From an uncultured Gemmatimonadota bacterium (lineage in GTDB: Bacteria; Gemmatimonadota; Gemmatimonadetes; Gemmatimonadales; Gemmatimonadaceae): 6,882 nt of DNA. This document shows, in pieces, positions 1-5,809 of this stretch. Numbering within the stretch: position 1 is the first letter of the stretch; every line of letters begins with the position of its first letter. Where the stretch lies: assembly GCA_946479895.1 (NCBI GenBank), contig CAMLHT010000208.1, forward strand, positions 1 to 6,882. The letters are read 5' to 3'. A model generated the notes under the pieces. It was given only the letters and a program-made list of their open reading frames with translations, did not search any database and was not told the DNA's origin. The position numbers and the translations under genes were made by a program.

Positions 1-19
1 CGGTGGCCGAGTGTGATGC

Positions 20-40
20 GGGGTGCGGGGCGCGGGGTGC
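20..40. repeat. Heptamer tandem repeat, cluster 1
   Basis: Three consecutive 7-bp units read GGGGTGC, GGGGCGC, GGGGTGC on the plus strand, which is GCACCCC/GCGCCCC on the minus strand. The same unit family recurs at 107-134 and 1114-1182. It lies outside any gene I can support. A plus-strand reading frame from outside the window could end at the TGA at 14-16, but too little of it is present to call a gene. Confidence 0.6.
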
Positions 41-54
41 GCGGAACATGGAAC

Positions 55-90
55 GCGATCCGGGACCGGCACGCGCCGGTCCCGGATCGC
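55..90 (-). terminator. Perfect 16-bp hairpin, likely terminator of the lyase-like gene
   Basis: The arms GCGATCCGGGACCGGC (55-70) and its exact reverse complement (75-90) flank a 4-nt loop. On the minus strand the hairpin starts 5 nt after the stop codon of the gene at 96-974. No T-run follows on either strand, so it would be an atypical intrinsic terminator or a 3'-end stabilising structure. Because it is symmetric it could also serve a plus-strand gene arriving from the left. The hairpin is certain; the termination role is inferred from position. Confidence 0.6.
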
Positions 91-95
91 AATCT

Positions 96-974
96 TCATC
101 CCACCCGCGCCCCGCGCCCCGCGTCCCGCGTCCCTCGCTGCTCCAGCAGCGCCTGCAAATCCGCGTGCGTCAGCTTCGTCGACGTGATGGGCGATGGATC
201 GCCCGAGGTACGCAGGTTCGTGGCCAGCGTGCGAGTGTAGTCGAGCGCGGCGCGCATGAGGGCGCCGCCGAGGCTCACGCGGGCGACGCCGAGGCGGGCG
301 AGCTCGGGGATGGAGGGGACGCCGGGCATCGCGAGGATGTTCAGCGGGGCGTTCAGCTCGCGGACGAGGGTGGTGATGGTGTCCGCGTCGCGCACTCCGG
401 GGGCGAAGAGGCACTCGGCGCCGGCGTCGCGGTAGGCGGAGAGGCGGCGGATGGTTTCCGCGAGGCGCGACTCCGGGGCGCCGATCTGGTGGAGGTAGAC
501 GTCCGTGCGGGCGTTGATGACGAACGGGAGTCCCGCCGCGTCCGCCGCGGCGCGGGCGGCGGCCACGCGTTCCACCTGGGCGCCGAGGTCGAACAGCTTC
601 GAGGGGTCGTCGGTGGAGTCCTCGATGTTCATCCCCACCGCCCCCGCCTCGATCGCGCCGCGCGCCGTGGCGGCGGCGTCCTCCGGGGTGGGGCCGTACC
701 CCGCCTCCAGGTCCGCCGTCACCGGCACGCGCACCGCGGCCGTGATGCGGGCGACGGCGTCGAGCATCTCGTCGCGCGAGATGCGCTGGCCGTCCGGGTA
801 GCCGAGCGCCCACGCGACGCCGGCGCTCGTCGTGGCGAGCGCCTCGAATCCCGCTTCTTCCACGATGCGCGCACTGGCGACGTCCCAGACGTTCGCGAGG
901 ACGACCGGGGTGGACTGGTGGTGGAGCGACCGGAATCGCTCGGCGGCATCACGGGTGGCGAGGGATACGGGCAT
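96..974 (-). CDS. Isocitrate lyase/PEP mutase superfamily protein
   Basis: This 292-aa protein belongs to the isocitrate lyase/phosphoenolpyruvate phosphonomutase superfamily, cytosolic Mg2+-dependent TIM-barrel enzymes that make or break C-C or C-P bonds on oxo- and hydroxy-acids. Visible hallmarks are [12 protein letters not shown] (26-37), TSAG (49-52), the likely metal-binding ADLEAGYG (87-94), IEDS (117-120) and NARTD (154-158). The catalytic cysteine motif of true isocitrate lyases (KKCGH) is absent, and the short length fits the PEP mutase-like branch. The substrate cannot be told from sequence; 2-methylisocitrate, dimethylmalate or oxaloacetate-type chemistry are options. I chose the ATG at 974 because family members start shortly before the ERFRSLH segment. 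The frame stays open upstream through a tandem repeat, so an earlier ATG at 1034 is possible; no strong ribosome site supports either. The last 12 residues ([12 protein letters not shown]) are encoded by heptamer repeats and look like a late C-terminal addition. Confidence 0.88.
   Translation of the reverse strand: MPVSLATRDAAERFRSLHHQSTPVVLANVWDVASARIVEEAGFEALATTSAGVAWALGYPDGQRISRDEMLDAVARITAAVRVPVTADLEAGYGPTPEDAAATARGAIEAGAVGMNIEDSTDDPSKLFDLGAQVERVAAARAAADAAGLPFVINARTDVYLHQIGAPESRLAETIRRLSAYRDAGAECLFAPGVRDADTITTLVRELNAPLNILAMPGVPSIPELARLGVARVSLGGALMRAALDYTRTLATNLRTSGDPSPITSTKLTHADLQALLEQRGTRDAGRGARVG
101..134. repeat. Heptamer tandem repeat, cluster 2 (inside the 3' end of the lyase-like gene)
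   Basis: Units GCGCCCC (107-113), GCGCCCC (114-120), GCGTCCC (121-127) and GCGTCCC (128-134) are preceded by a degenerate unit. They encode the last residues of the lyase-like protein. Seven is not a multiple of three, so three units give a seven-residue repeat in protein. Confidence 0.65.
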
Positions 975-1020
975 GGCTTCGCGTGGTGAGAGAGTGGACG
1001 GCGTGTAGGAGTGGATCGCG

Positions 1021-1108
1021 TCGGCGCTGGTCATGTCGGCGTGGGTCGCATCGGCGTGTGCGTATCGGCGTAGGTCGTGTCTGCGTGAGTCGTGTCGGCT
1101 CGGGCGGG
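1021..1108. repeat. Degenerate ~15-bp tandem repeat in the divergent spacer
   Basis: Six imperfect units start at 1021, 1036, 1051, 1065, 1080 and 1095. The consensus is about TCGGCGTGGGTCGTG; the third unit is 14 bp and the last is poor. In the minus-strand frame that is open into the lyase-like gene, part of the array would read as an Ala-Asp-x-Thr-His-like pentapeptide periodicity. It is therefore either spacer or an unlikely N-terminal extension. Confidence 0.6.
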
Positions 1109-1113
1109 TTTGG

Positions 1114-1182
1114 CGATTCCCGAATACCGATTCCCGAGTCCCGCGCCTCCCGCGCCCCTCGTCCCGCGTCCCGCACCCCGCG
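1114..1182. repeat. Heptamer tandem repeat, cluster 3 upstream of ettA
   Basis: About ten 7-bp units in CGNNNCC register run from CGATTCC (1114-1120) through CGAATAC, CGATTCC and CGAGTCC to CGCGTCC and CGCACCC, with a 2-bp disruption around 1143-1151. The AT-richer left units grade into the same GCGTCCC type seen at 107-134. The array ends about 38 bp before the ettA start. The AT-richer stretch just after it (around 1183-1190, with TAGATT) is the only vaguely promoter-like sequence; I do not call a promoter. Confidence 0.65.
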
Positions 1183-1219
1183 TTTAGATTACGCCCCTCA
1201 ACCTCAGATCCGGACTTCA

Positions 1220-2896
1220 ATGGCTCCGCAGTTCATCTACGTAATGAAGGGCCTGCGCAAGGTTGTTCCCCCTTCGCGGGTCATCCTCGACGACATCTGG
1301 CTCTCGTTCTATCCCGGCGCGAAGATCGGCGTGCTCGGCCCCAACGGGGCGGGGAAGTCGTCGCTGTTGCGGATCATGGCCGGCGTGGACCAGGACTTCC
1401 AGGGGGAGGCGTGGGCCGCGGCGGGGACCAAGATCGGCTACCTGCCGCAGGAGCCGCAGCTCGATCCGAGCAAGGACGTGCGCGGGAACGTGGAAGAGGC
1501 CGTGCGCGCGCAGCGCGATCTCCTGAAGCGGTTCGAGGAGATCTCCATGAAGTTCGCCGAGCCGATGAGCGACGAGGAGATGCAGAAGCTCCTCGACGAG
1601 CAGGCCAAGGTGCAGGAGCGCATCGACGCGCAGAACCTGTGGGAGCTCGACCGCACCATCGAGATCGCGATGGACGCGCTGCGTCTCCCGCCGGGCGATG
1701 CCGACGTCACCACGCTGAGCGGCGGCGAGCGTCGCCGCGTGGCGCTCTGCCGCGTGCTGCTCGAGCAGCCCGACATGCTCCTGCTCGATGAGCCCACCAA
1801 CCACCTCGACGCCGAGAGCGTGGCGTGGCTCGAGCGGCACCTCGCCGAGTTCCCCGGGACGGTGGTGGCCATCACCCACGACCGGTACTTCCTCGACAAC
1901 GTGGCCAAGTGGATTCTCGAGCTCGACCGCGGGCGCGGCATTCCGTGGGAGGGGAACTACTCCAGCTGGCTCGAGCAGAAGCAGACCCGTCTCGCGCAGG
2001 AGGAGAAGCAGGCGTCCGCGCGTCAGCGCACCCTCCAGCGCGAGCTCGAGTGGGTGCGGATGGCGCCGCGTGCTCGTCAGGCGAAGAGCAAGGCGCGCAT
2101 CCAGAAGTACGAGGAGCTGGCGAGCGAGGGGCAGCAGGAGCGGGTGATGCAGAACGAGATCATCATCCCGCCGGCGCCGCGGCTCGGCAACGACGTCGTC
2201 ACTGCGGGCGATCTGAGAAAGGCGTACGGCGACAAGCTCCTCATGGACGGGCTGAGCTTCGCGCTGCCGCGCGGCGGGATCGTGGGAGTGATCGGGCCGA
2301 ACGGCGCGGGGAAGACGACGCTGTTCAGGATGATCGTCGGGAAGGAGACGCCGGACGCGGGGTCACTGGTGGTCGGCGAGACCGTGGTGCCCGCGTACGT
2401 CGATCAGTCGCGCGAGCTGGATTCGAGCAAGACCGTGTGGGAGGAGATCTCCGGCGGGCGGGAGCAGATCATGGTGGGGAAGAAGGAGATCAACAGCCGG
2501 GCGTACCTGGCGAGCTTCAACTTCAAGGGGAGCGATCAGCAGAAGAAGGTCGGGGATCTCTCGGGGGGGGAGCGGAACCGGCTGCATCTCGCGAAGACGC
2601 TCATGTCGGGCGGAAATCTCTTGTTGCTCGACGAGCCGACGAACGATCTGGACGTGGATACGCTCAGAGCGCTCGAGGAGGCGTTGTTGGATTTCGCCGG
2701 GTGCGCGGTGGTGATCTCGCACGATCGGTGGTTTCTCGATCGCATCGCGACGCACATGCTGGCGTTCGAGGGGGAGAGCGAGGTGGTGTGGTACGAGGGG
2801 AACTACAAGGAGTACGAGGCCGACCTCCACAGAAGAAAGGGCGCCGACGCGGACCAGCCGCACCGGATCAGGTACAAGAAGCTGGTGCGGGCGTAG
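1220..2896 (+). CDS. ettA: Energy-dependent translational throttle protein EttA (ABC-F ATPase)
   Basis: EttA is a cytosolic ABC-F protein with two ATPase domains and no membrane part. It binds the ribosomal E site and lets translation proceed according to the ATP/ADP ratio. The 558-aa product matches the usual length (555 in E. coli) and aligns from its first residues (MAPQFIYVM against MAQFVYTM), which fixes the ATG at 1220 although the frame is open much further upstream. Domain 1 has Walker A GPNGAGKS (40-47), signature LSGGE (166-170), Walker B LLLDEP (187-192, catalytic E191) and switch H220. The insert around 95-140 is the arm that contacts the L1 stalk. The interdomain linker (about 245-320) is rich in charged residues and contacts the P-site tRNA. 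Domain 2 has Walker A GPNGAGKT (359-366), LSGGE (447-451), LLLLDEP (467-473) and H501. All motifs are intact. No clear Shine-Dalgarno precedes the start. Confidence 0.97.
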   Translation: MAPQFIYVMKGLRKVVPPSRVILDDIWLSFYPGAKIGVLGPNGAGKSSLLRIMAGVDQDFQGEAWAAAGTKIGYLPQEPQLDPSKDVRGNVEEAVRAQRDLLKRFEEISMKFAEPMSDEEMQKLLDEQAKVQERIDAQNLWELDRTIEIAMDALRLPPGDADVTTLSGGERRRVALCRVLLEQPDMLLLDEPTNHLDAESVAWLERHLAEFPGTVVAITHDRYFLDNVAKWILELDRGRGIPWEGNYSSWLEQKQTRLAQEEKQASARQRTLQRELEWVRMAPRARQAKSKARIQKYEELASEGQQERVMQNEIIIPPAPRLGNDVVTAGDLRKAYGDKLLMDGLSFALPRGGIVGVIGPNGAGKTTLFRMIVGKETPDAGSLVVGETVVPAYVDQSRELDSSKTVWEEISGGREQIMVGKKEINSRAYLASFNFKGSDQQKKVGDLSGGERNRLHLAKTLMSGGNLLLLDEPTNDLDVDTLRALEEALLDFAGCAVVISHDRWFLDRIATHMLAFEGESEVVWYEGNYKEYEADLHRRKGADADQPHRIRYKKLVRA

Positions 2897-2925
2897 TTAG
2901 ATCGTGCACCAACATGCTCGGGGAC

Positions 2926-2942
2926 GGCCGGTCAGCTCGGCC
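2926..2942 (+). terminator. Possible ettA terminator hairpin
   Basis: GGCCG (2926-2930) pairs with CGGCC (2938-2942) around a 7-nt loop, 29 nt after the ettA stop. CACCA at 2907-2911 and TGGTG at 2946-2950 could close an outer stem. There is no T-run, so the terminator role is only suggested by position. Confidence 0.3.
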
Positions 2943-3020
2943 AGGTGGTGACGATGGGCGGGCGGCGTCGGACGTGTTCGGGGCAGGTTTCCAACCACAG
3001 TTGCAGCCGCGACGAAGTTA

Positions 3021-3044
3021 GGGAGGGCGCCTGGGCGCCCTCCC
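3021..3044. repeat. Strong GC-rich hairpin (10-11 bp)
   Basis: GGGAGGGCGCC (3021-3031) is followed after 2 nt by its exact reverse complement (3034-3044), giving a 10-bp stem with a 4-nt loop. CATTTA follows on the plus side and TAACTTC on the minus side, so neither has a clear T-run. It could end ettA transcripts that read past 2942 or minus-strand transcripts from the right, or be part of a dispersed structured repeat. Confidence 0.55.
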
Positions 3045-3089
3045 CATTTAGGCGTTCTGCCCACAGCGATGATCTCGGCTTCAGTCTCG

Positions 3090-3101
3090 CGAAGCGCTTC
3101 G
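3090..3101. repeat. 12-bp perfect palindrome
   Basis: CGAAGCGCTTCG is a perfect palindrome with no spacer. It is a candidate dimeric protein-binding site or part of the structured spacer; nothing in the context decides between these. Confidence 0.35.
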
Positions 3102-3124
3102 GGACGGTCCTTGCATTCAGTGCG

Positions 3125-3472
3125 CCTCCCATAGAACCCGGCGGGTCCGGGCACGCGCCCGATGACTCGTACGATTCGGCGAGCCAGGGCGAGCAGGTCA
3201 CGGTCATGCCCGGCGGCAGCATCGGGCTCGAGGACGAGTGGAAGCCCTTCCGAGTTCGGCGCCATCGGGAGAATGATCCCGGGCACGCCGGCGGAGTTCG
3301 AGGGGTGCGTGCTCCGGGAGAGGAACGTGTCCGTGGCGTCCTTGCCCTCGACCTGGAACGTCCACTGACTCTCGATCCGGGGGGCCGCACACGGAGTGGT
3401 CGGGAAGAGCAGCGCGAAGGAAACGGGCACCTCATTGGCCGCGAGGGCCGAAGAGGGAGCCCGGATACCTGG
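3125..3472 (-). pseudogene. Remnant of an unrecognised gene, frameshifted near 3245
   Basis: From about 3472 (just after an in-frame TGA at 3475-3473) down to about 3248 one minus-strand frame has very high GC at third positions, as real genes here do. It encodes, among others, ESQWTFQVEGKDATDTF and GIILPMAPNSEG. At about 3244-3250 that pattern leaves this frame and continues in the neighbouring one, starting FHSSSSPMLPPGMTVTC and SPWLAESYESSGACPD, down to about 3125. A one-base change in the GGG at 3247-3245 would join them. There is no good start codon with a ribosome site; GTG at 3430 is the only ordinary option. I do not recognise the family. The cysteine pair and Ser/Pro-rich composition could suit an exported protein, which is a guess. 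A sequencing error instead of true decay is possible. Confidence 0.35.
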
Positions 3473-3491
3473 TCATTGCGATCTCCGGACA

Positions 3492-4700
3492 TCAGTGCAG
3501 AGATCGGAACGCCGCGCGCACCTCGCTCGAGAAGAGCTCCGGCTGCTCCCACGCGGCGAAGTGGCCGCCTTTGTCGAGCTTGTGGTAGTAGATCAGCCGG
3601 GGATACGCCTGCTCCGTCCAACTCCTCGGGGCTTGATAGACCTCGTCAGGAAAGGCGCTCACCGCGACCGGGATGGCGACGTGTTTCGGTGCAAAGAAGG
3701 CGAACTTGTTTTCCCAATAAATACGCGCCGAAGAGACCGTGGTGTTCGTCAACCAGTAGAGCGTAATATTGTCGAGGATGTCGTCTCGCGTGAGTCCCTC
3801 ATCCTGACCATCAAAGACGTGCGTGATGAGCTCGTAACTGCGCGCGTCGTGGTCGAGGACCCAGGCGGCAAGTCCGACCGGCGAATCCCCGATCCCGTAA
3901 AGCGTCTGCGGGCGGTTCGCCATCTCGAGGGCGTAGCCCACGCCCTTCTTGTAGAAGAAGTCCAGCTGCTCGCACGCGCGTCGCTCATCGGCCGAGAGAT
4001 CGGATGGCAGCGGGTTGCCGGTCTGGAGCGCCTTGTCGATGTCGGGTGGAACCGCGAAAGGCCAGTTGAGGTGAATGCCGAGCAATTCCGGAGGCGCCTG
4101 CGTACCCATCACATCCGTGACCATCGCACCCCAATCGCCGCCTTGCGCCGCAAATCGCGCGTACCCGAGGCGCTTCATCAGCACGGTCCAGGCGCGGGCG
4201 ATGTGGGGAGGGTCCCAGCCGGTCGTGGTCGGCTTGCCAGAAAAGCCGAAGCCCGGCAGCGACGGGATCACGAGGTCAAAGGCGTCCGAGGCGCTCCCGC
4301 CATGTGCCGTTGGATTCGCCAGTGGATCGATGATCTTCAGCAACTCGATGATCGATCCGGGCCACCCGTGCGTGATGATGAGCGGCAACGCATGCTCGTG
4401 TGTCGAGCGCACGTGAATGAAATGAATGTCGAGCGAATCGATCTCGGTGATGAACTGCGGCAACGCGTTCAGCTTCGCCTCGACTTTGCGCCAGTCGTAC
4501 TCTGTCGCCCAATAGCGCGCGAGTGCCTGAGTGGTCGCGAGCTGCACGCCCTGCGATGCATCGGTGACCGTTTCCCGTTCGGGCCACCTCGTCGCCTCGA
4601 TGCGCCGGCGCAATTCGGCGAGCTCCGCGTCCGGCACATTCACATGGAACGGCCGAATGCTGGTCGTCTCACTGTCCGTTCGTTGTGCGGAACCAGCCAT
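3492..4700 (-). CDS. Epoxide hydrolase, microsomal type (EHN domain, alpha/beta hydrolase)
   Basis: The 402-aa protein hydrolyses an epoxide to a diol through a covalent ester, in the family of microsomal and fungal epoxide hydrolases. The N-terminal EHN domain (about 13-125: RPFHVNVPDAELAEL, RRIEATRWPE, WRKVEAKLN) wraps the alpha/beta-hydrolase core. Core motifs are the oxyanion HGWPGS (111-116), SLPGFGFS (147-154), the nucleophile elbow GGDWG (187-191, Asp189), likely acid Glu353 in FPDEVY, and the base His380 in GGHFAAWEQPE. Tyr256 and Tyr329 are candidate lid tyrosines that activate the epoxide. Glu as acid resembles mammalian microsomal enzymes; fungal ones use Asp at this place. The ATG at 4700 is supported by AGGAGG at 4715-4710 with 9-nt spacing; the frame is open upstream but without such a site. 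There is no signal peptide or membrane anchor, so it should be cytosolic. The natural substrate is unknown. Confidence 0.93.
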   Translation of the reverse strand: MAGSAQRTDSETTSIRPFHVNVPDAELAELRRRIEATRWPERETVTDASQGVQLATTQALARYWATEYDWRKVEAKLNALPQFITEIDSLDIHFIHVRSTHEHALPLIITHGWPGSIIELLKIIDPLANPTAHGGSASDAFDLVIPSLPGFGFSGKPTTTGWDPPHIARAWTVLMKRLGYARFAAQGGDWGAMVTDVMGTQAPPELLGIHLNWPFAVPPDIDKALQTGNPLPSDLSADERRACEQLDFFYKKGVGYALEMANRPQTLYGIGDSPVGLAAWVLDHDARSYELITHVFDGQDEGLTRDDILDNITLYWLTNTTVSSARIYWENKFAFFAPKHVAIPVAVSAFPDEVYQAPRSWTEQAYPRLIYYHKLDKGGHFAAWEQPELFSSEVRAAFRSLH

Positions 4701-4709
4701 TGCGTTCAC

Positions 4710-4715
4710 CCTCCT
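4710..4715 (-). promoter_or_regulatory. Ribosome binding site of the epoxide hydrolase
   Basis: A perfect AGGAGG lies 9 nt upstream of the ATG at 4700. It decides the start over the open upstream frame and over an in-frame GTG at 4709 that directly abuts it. Confidence 0.75.
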
Positions 4716-4845
4716 GGCGGCGATCGGAGGCGCTGCAGGGATAGAGATGCGGTGACCGCCTCCGCGCTTCCATTGCACCTCGGTATCGGTCGACCGCGCG
4801 ACATCGCCGACCCGCGCCGTTTCGGCATTGCCCGGTGCGCAGCGC

Positions 4846-4890
4846 ACGGCGGCGCGAGAGACCTCCGGCCGGCATCTCTCGTGCCGCTGT
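4846..4890 (-). terminator. Hairpin downstream of msrA, likely terminator
   Basis: The arms at 4846-4861 and 4875-4890 pair over 16 positions with two G-T mismatches that can wobble in RNA (core GAGAGA/TCTCTC). The loop holds the palindrome CCGGCCGG (4865-4872). On the minus strand it begins 27 nt after the msrA stop. A second small inverted repeat, GTGCGC-A-GCGCAC (4835-4847), overlaps its end. No T-run follows. It separates msrA from the epoxide hydrolase. Confidence 0.45.
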
Positions 4891-4917
4891 CCGTGCCTGT
4901 GTTCGTCCTGCCCGACG

Positions 4918-5472
4918 CTACTCGCGCAGGAAGTGGCAGGTGTAGCCGCCGGGGTTCTTGCGCAGGTAGTCCTGGTGGTACGCCTCCGCGGAGTACCACG
5001 TCGAGGCGGGCTCGATGGTCGTCGTGATGGGCCGCTTCCAGCGCCCCGACGCGCTCACGCGCGCGATGACGCGCTCGGCGGTGGCCCGCTGCTCCTCCGA
5101 CTGCGGGAAGATCGCCGATCGGTACTGCGTCCCGACGTCGTTCCCCTGGCGGTTGAGCGTCGTCGGGTCGTGCAGGCGGAAGAACCAGTTCTCGAGCAGC
5201 TCCTCGTAGCTGAGCACCGTCGGATCGAACGTCACGCGCACGGCTTCGGCATGGCCGGACCGGCTGTCGTGCGTGTCGTGGTAGGTCGGGTTCTTGAGCC
5301 AGCCACCCGTGTAGCCGACCTCGGTGTCGAGCACGCCGGACACGTCGCGCAGAATGTCCTCCACGCCCCAGAAGCAGCCGCCCGCAAGGACCGCCACCTC
5401 GACCTTCCGCTCGCCAGCGACCGCCGAGCGAGTCGTCGTGTCCTGATCGTTCATGTCTGTTTCCCTGTTCAT
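4918..5472 (-). CDS. msrA: Peptide-methionine (S)-S-oxide reductase MsrA
   Basis: MsrA reduces the S-epimer of methionine sulfoxide, free or in proteins, usually with thioredoxin. The 184-aa product has the family signature GGCFWGVE (31-38, nucleophile Cys33, acid Glu38), TEVGYTGG (50-57), GHAEAVRV (73-80) and the typical core HDPTTLNRQGNDVGTQYRS (101-119). The only other cysteine is Cys179 in YTCHFLRE at the C-terminus, a candidate resolving residue, so recycling would use one Cys pair and not the three-Cys relay of E. coli MsrA. No MsrB domain is fused and no msrB is adjacent. The ATG at 5472 has GGGAGG at 5486-5481, 8 nt away; a second ATG at 5454 is less well placed. The start overlaps by 4 nt (ATGA) a stop in one frame of the decayed small gene upstream, hinting at former translational coupling. 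Confidence 0.97.
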   Translation of the reverse strand: MNRETDMNDQDTTTRSAVAGERKVEVAVLAGGCFWGVEDILRDVSGVLDTEVGYTGGWLKNPTYHDTHDSRSGHAEAVRVTFDPTVLSYEELLENWFFRLHDPTTLNRQGNDVGTQYRSAIFPQSEEQRATAERVIARVSASGRWKRPITTTIEPASTWYSAEAYHQDYLRKNPGGYTCHFLRE

Positions 5473-5480
5473 ATCTCGGT

Positions 5481-5486
5481 CCTCCC
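5481..5486 (-). promoter_or_regulatory. Ribosome binding site of msrA
   Basis: GGGAGG lies 8 nt before the ATG at 5472 and selects it over the ATG at 5454. Confidence 0.7.
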
Positions 5487-5550
5487 ATGAGGTCGTGCCG
5501 GAACTCGGCGCGGTCGTCGATCGTACGCGACTCGCGCATGGGGTGCCTGA

Positions 5551-5754
5551 CTACGAACGCGTATCCCCCCCCGCGGCGAGCAGCGCGGCGGCCGCACGAT
5601 CGGTCTGGGCGGCGTCGGCGAACACCGCGAGCACGTAGCCCGTCGGGTAGAAGATGCCGACCTCCGTGGCCTCCTGCTTGAAGTCTGCCGAGCCGAGTGC
5701 CATCTGACCACCCCCGCGGATGAAGGATGCCCAGTGTGTGTGCGCGGCCACCAA
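5551..5754 (-). pseudogene. Small unrecognised protein gene, probably frameshifted at a G8 run
   Basis: The best-supported frame contains FIRGGGQMALGS, DFKQEATEVGIFYPTGYVLA and RAAAALLAAGG, then stops at 5553-5551 soon after eight G (5572-5565 on the minus strand). Third-position GC is gene-like. With one extra G the reading would continue as YAFVVRHPMRESRTIDD and AEFRHDLMGG, also with gene-like codons, down to about 5487 just before msrA. So an original gene of roughly 85-90 codons seems broken or misread at the homopolymer. The start is uncertain: ATG at 5703 (50 codons left) has a weak GGGGGTGG before it, while the coding signal reaches back to TTG 5754 or ATT around 5763, where an AGGAGG lies too far away. 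I do not recognise the family; it looks like a small soluble alpha/beta protein. It sits between the transferase (55-bp gap) and msrA, all on the same strand, and may be part of one transcript. Confidence 0.45.
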
Positions 5755-5809
5755 CTGCTCAATCGACGTGCCGTCGCGCTACCTCCTCCCACGGACCTTC
5801 GTAGCCGAT

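Larger units (their letters stand above)
2897..3491. other. 595-bp stretch without an intact gene
   Basis: Between the convergent ends of ettA and the epoxide hydrolase there is no reading frame with a recognisable product. The left half (about 2897-3125) is rich in inverted repeats and lacks a consistent codon-position signal. The right half (about 3125-3472) carries a minus-strand coding-like signal that switches frame. All long frames here on the plus strand look like antisense artefacts of high GC. Confidence 0.6.

Noticed and set aside
3..989. Long plus-strand open frame opposite the lyase-like gene
   Set aside because: It is antisense to a clear family member; its product is Arg/Gly/Ala-rich with no motif, as expected from high-GC antisense frames.
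1021..1182. CRISPR array
   Set aside because: The units are 7 and 15 bp, degenerate and contiguous without unique spacers.
3017..3056. Possible integron attC site (GTTAGGG ... GCGTT near a hairpin)
   Set aside because: The ends do not match RYYYAAC/GTTRRRY as a complementary pair, and no integrase or cassette structure is seen.
3396..5027. 543-residue plus-strand open frame
   Set aside because: It runs antisense across the epoxide hydrolase and into msrA; the Arg-rich composition and lack of any motif show a shadow frame.
4706..5539. Long minus-strand frame through msrA
   Set aside because: It overlaps msrA out of frame; only its first part (about 5539-5487) has gene-like codons and is treated as the end of the broken small gene.
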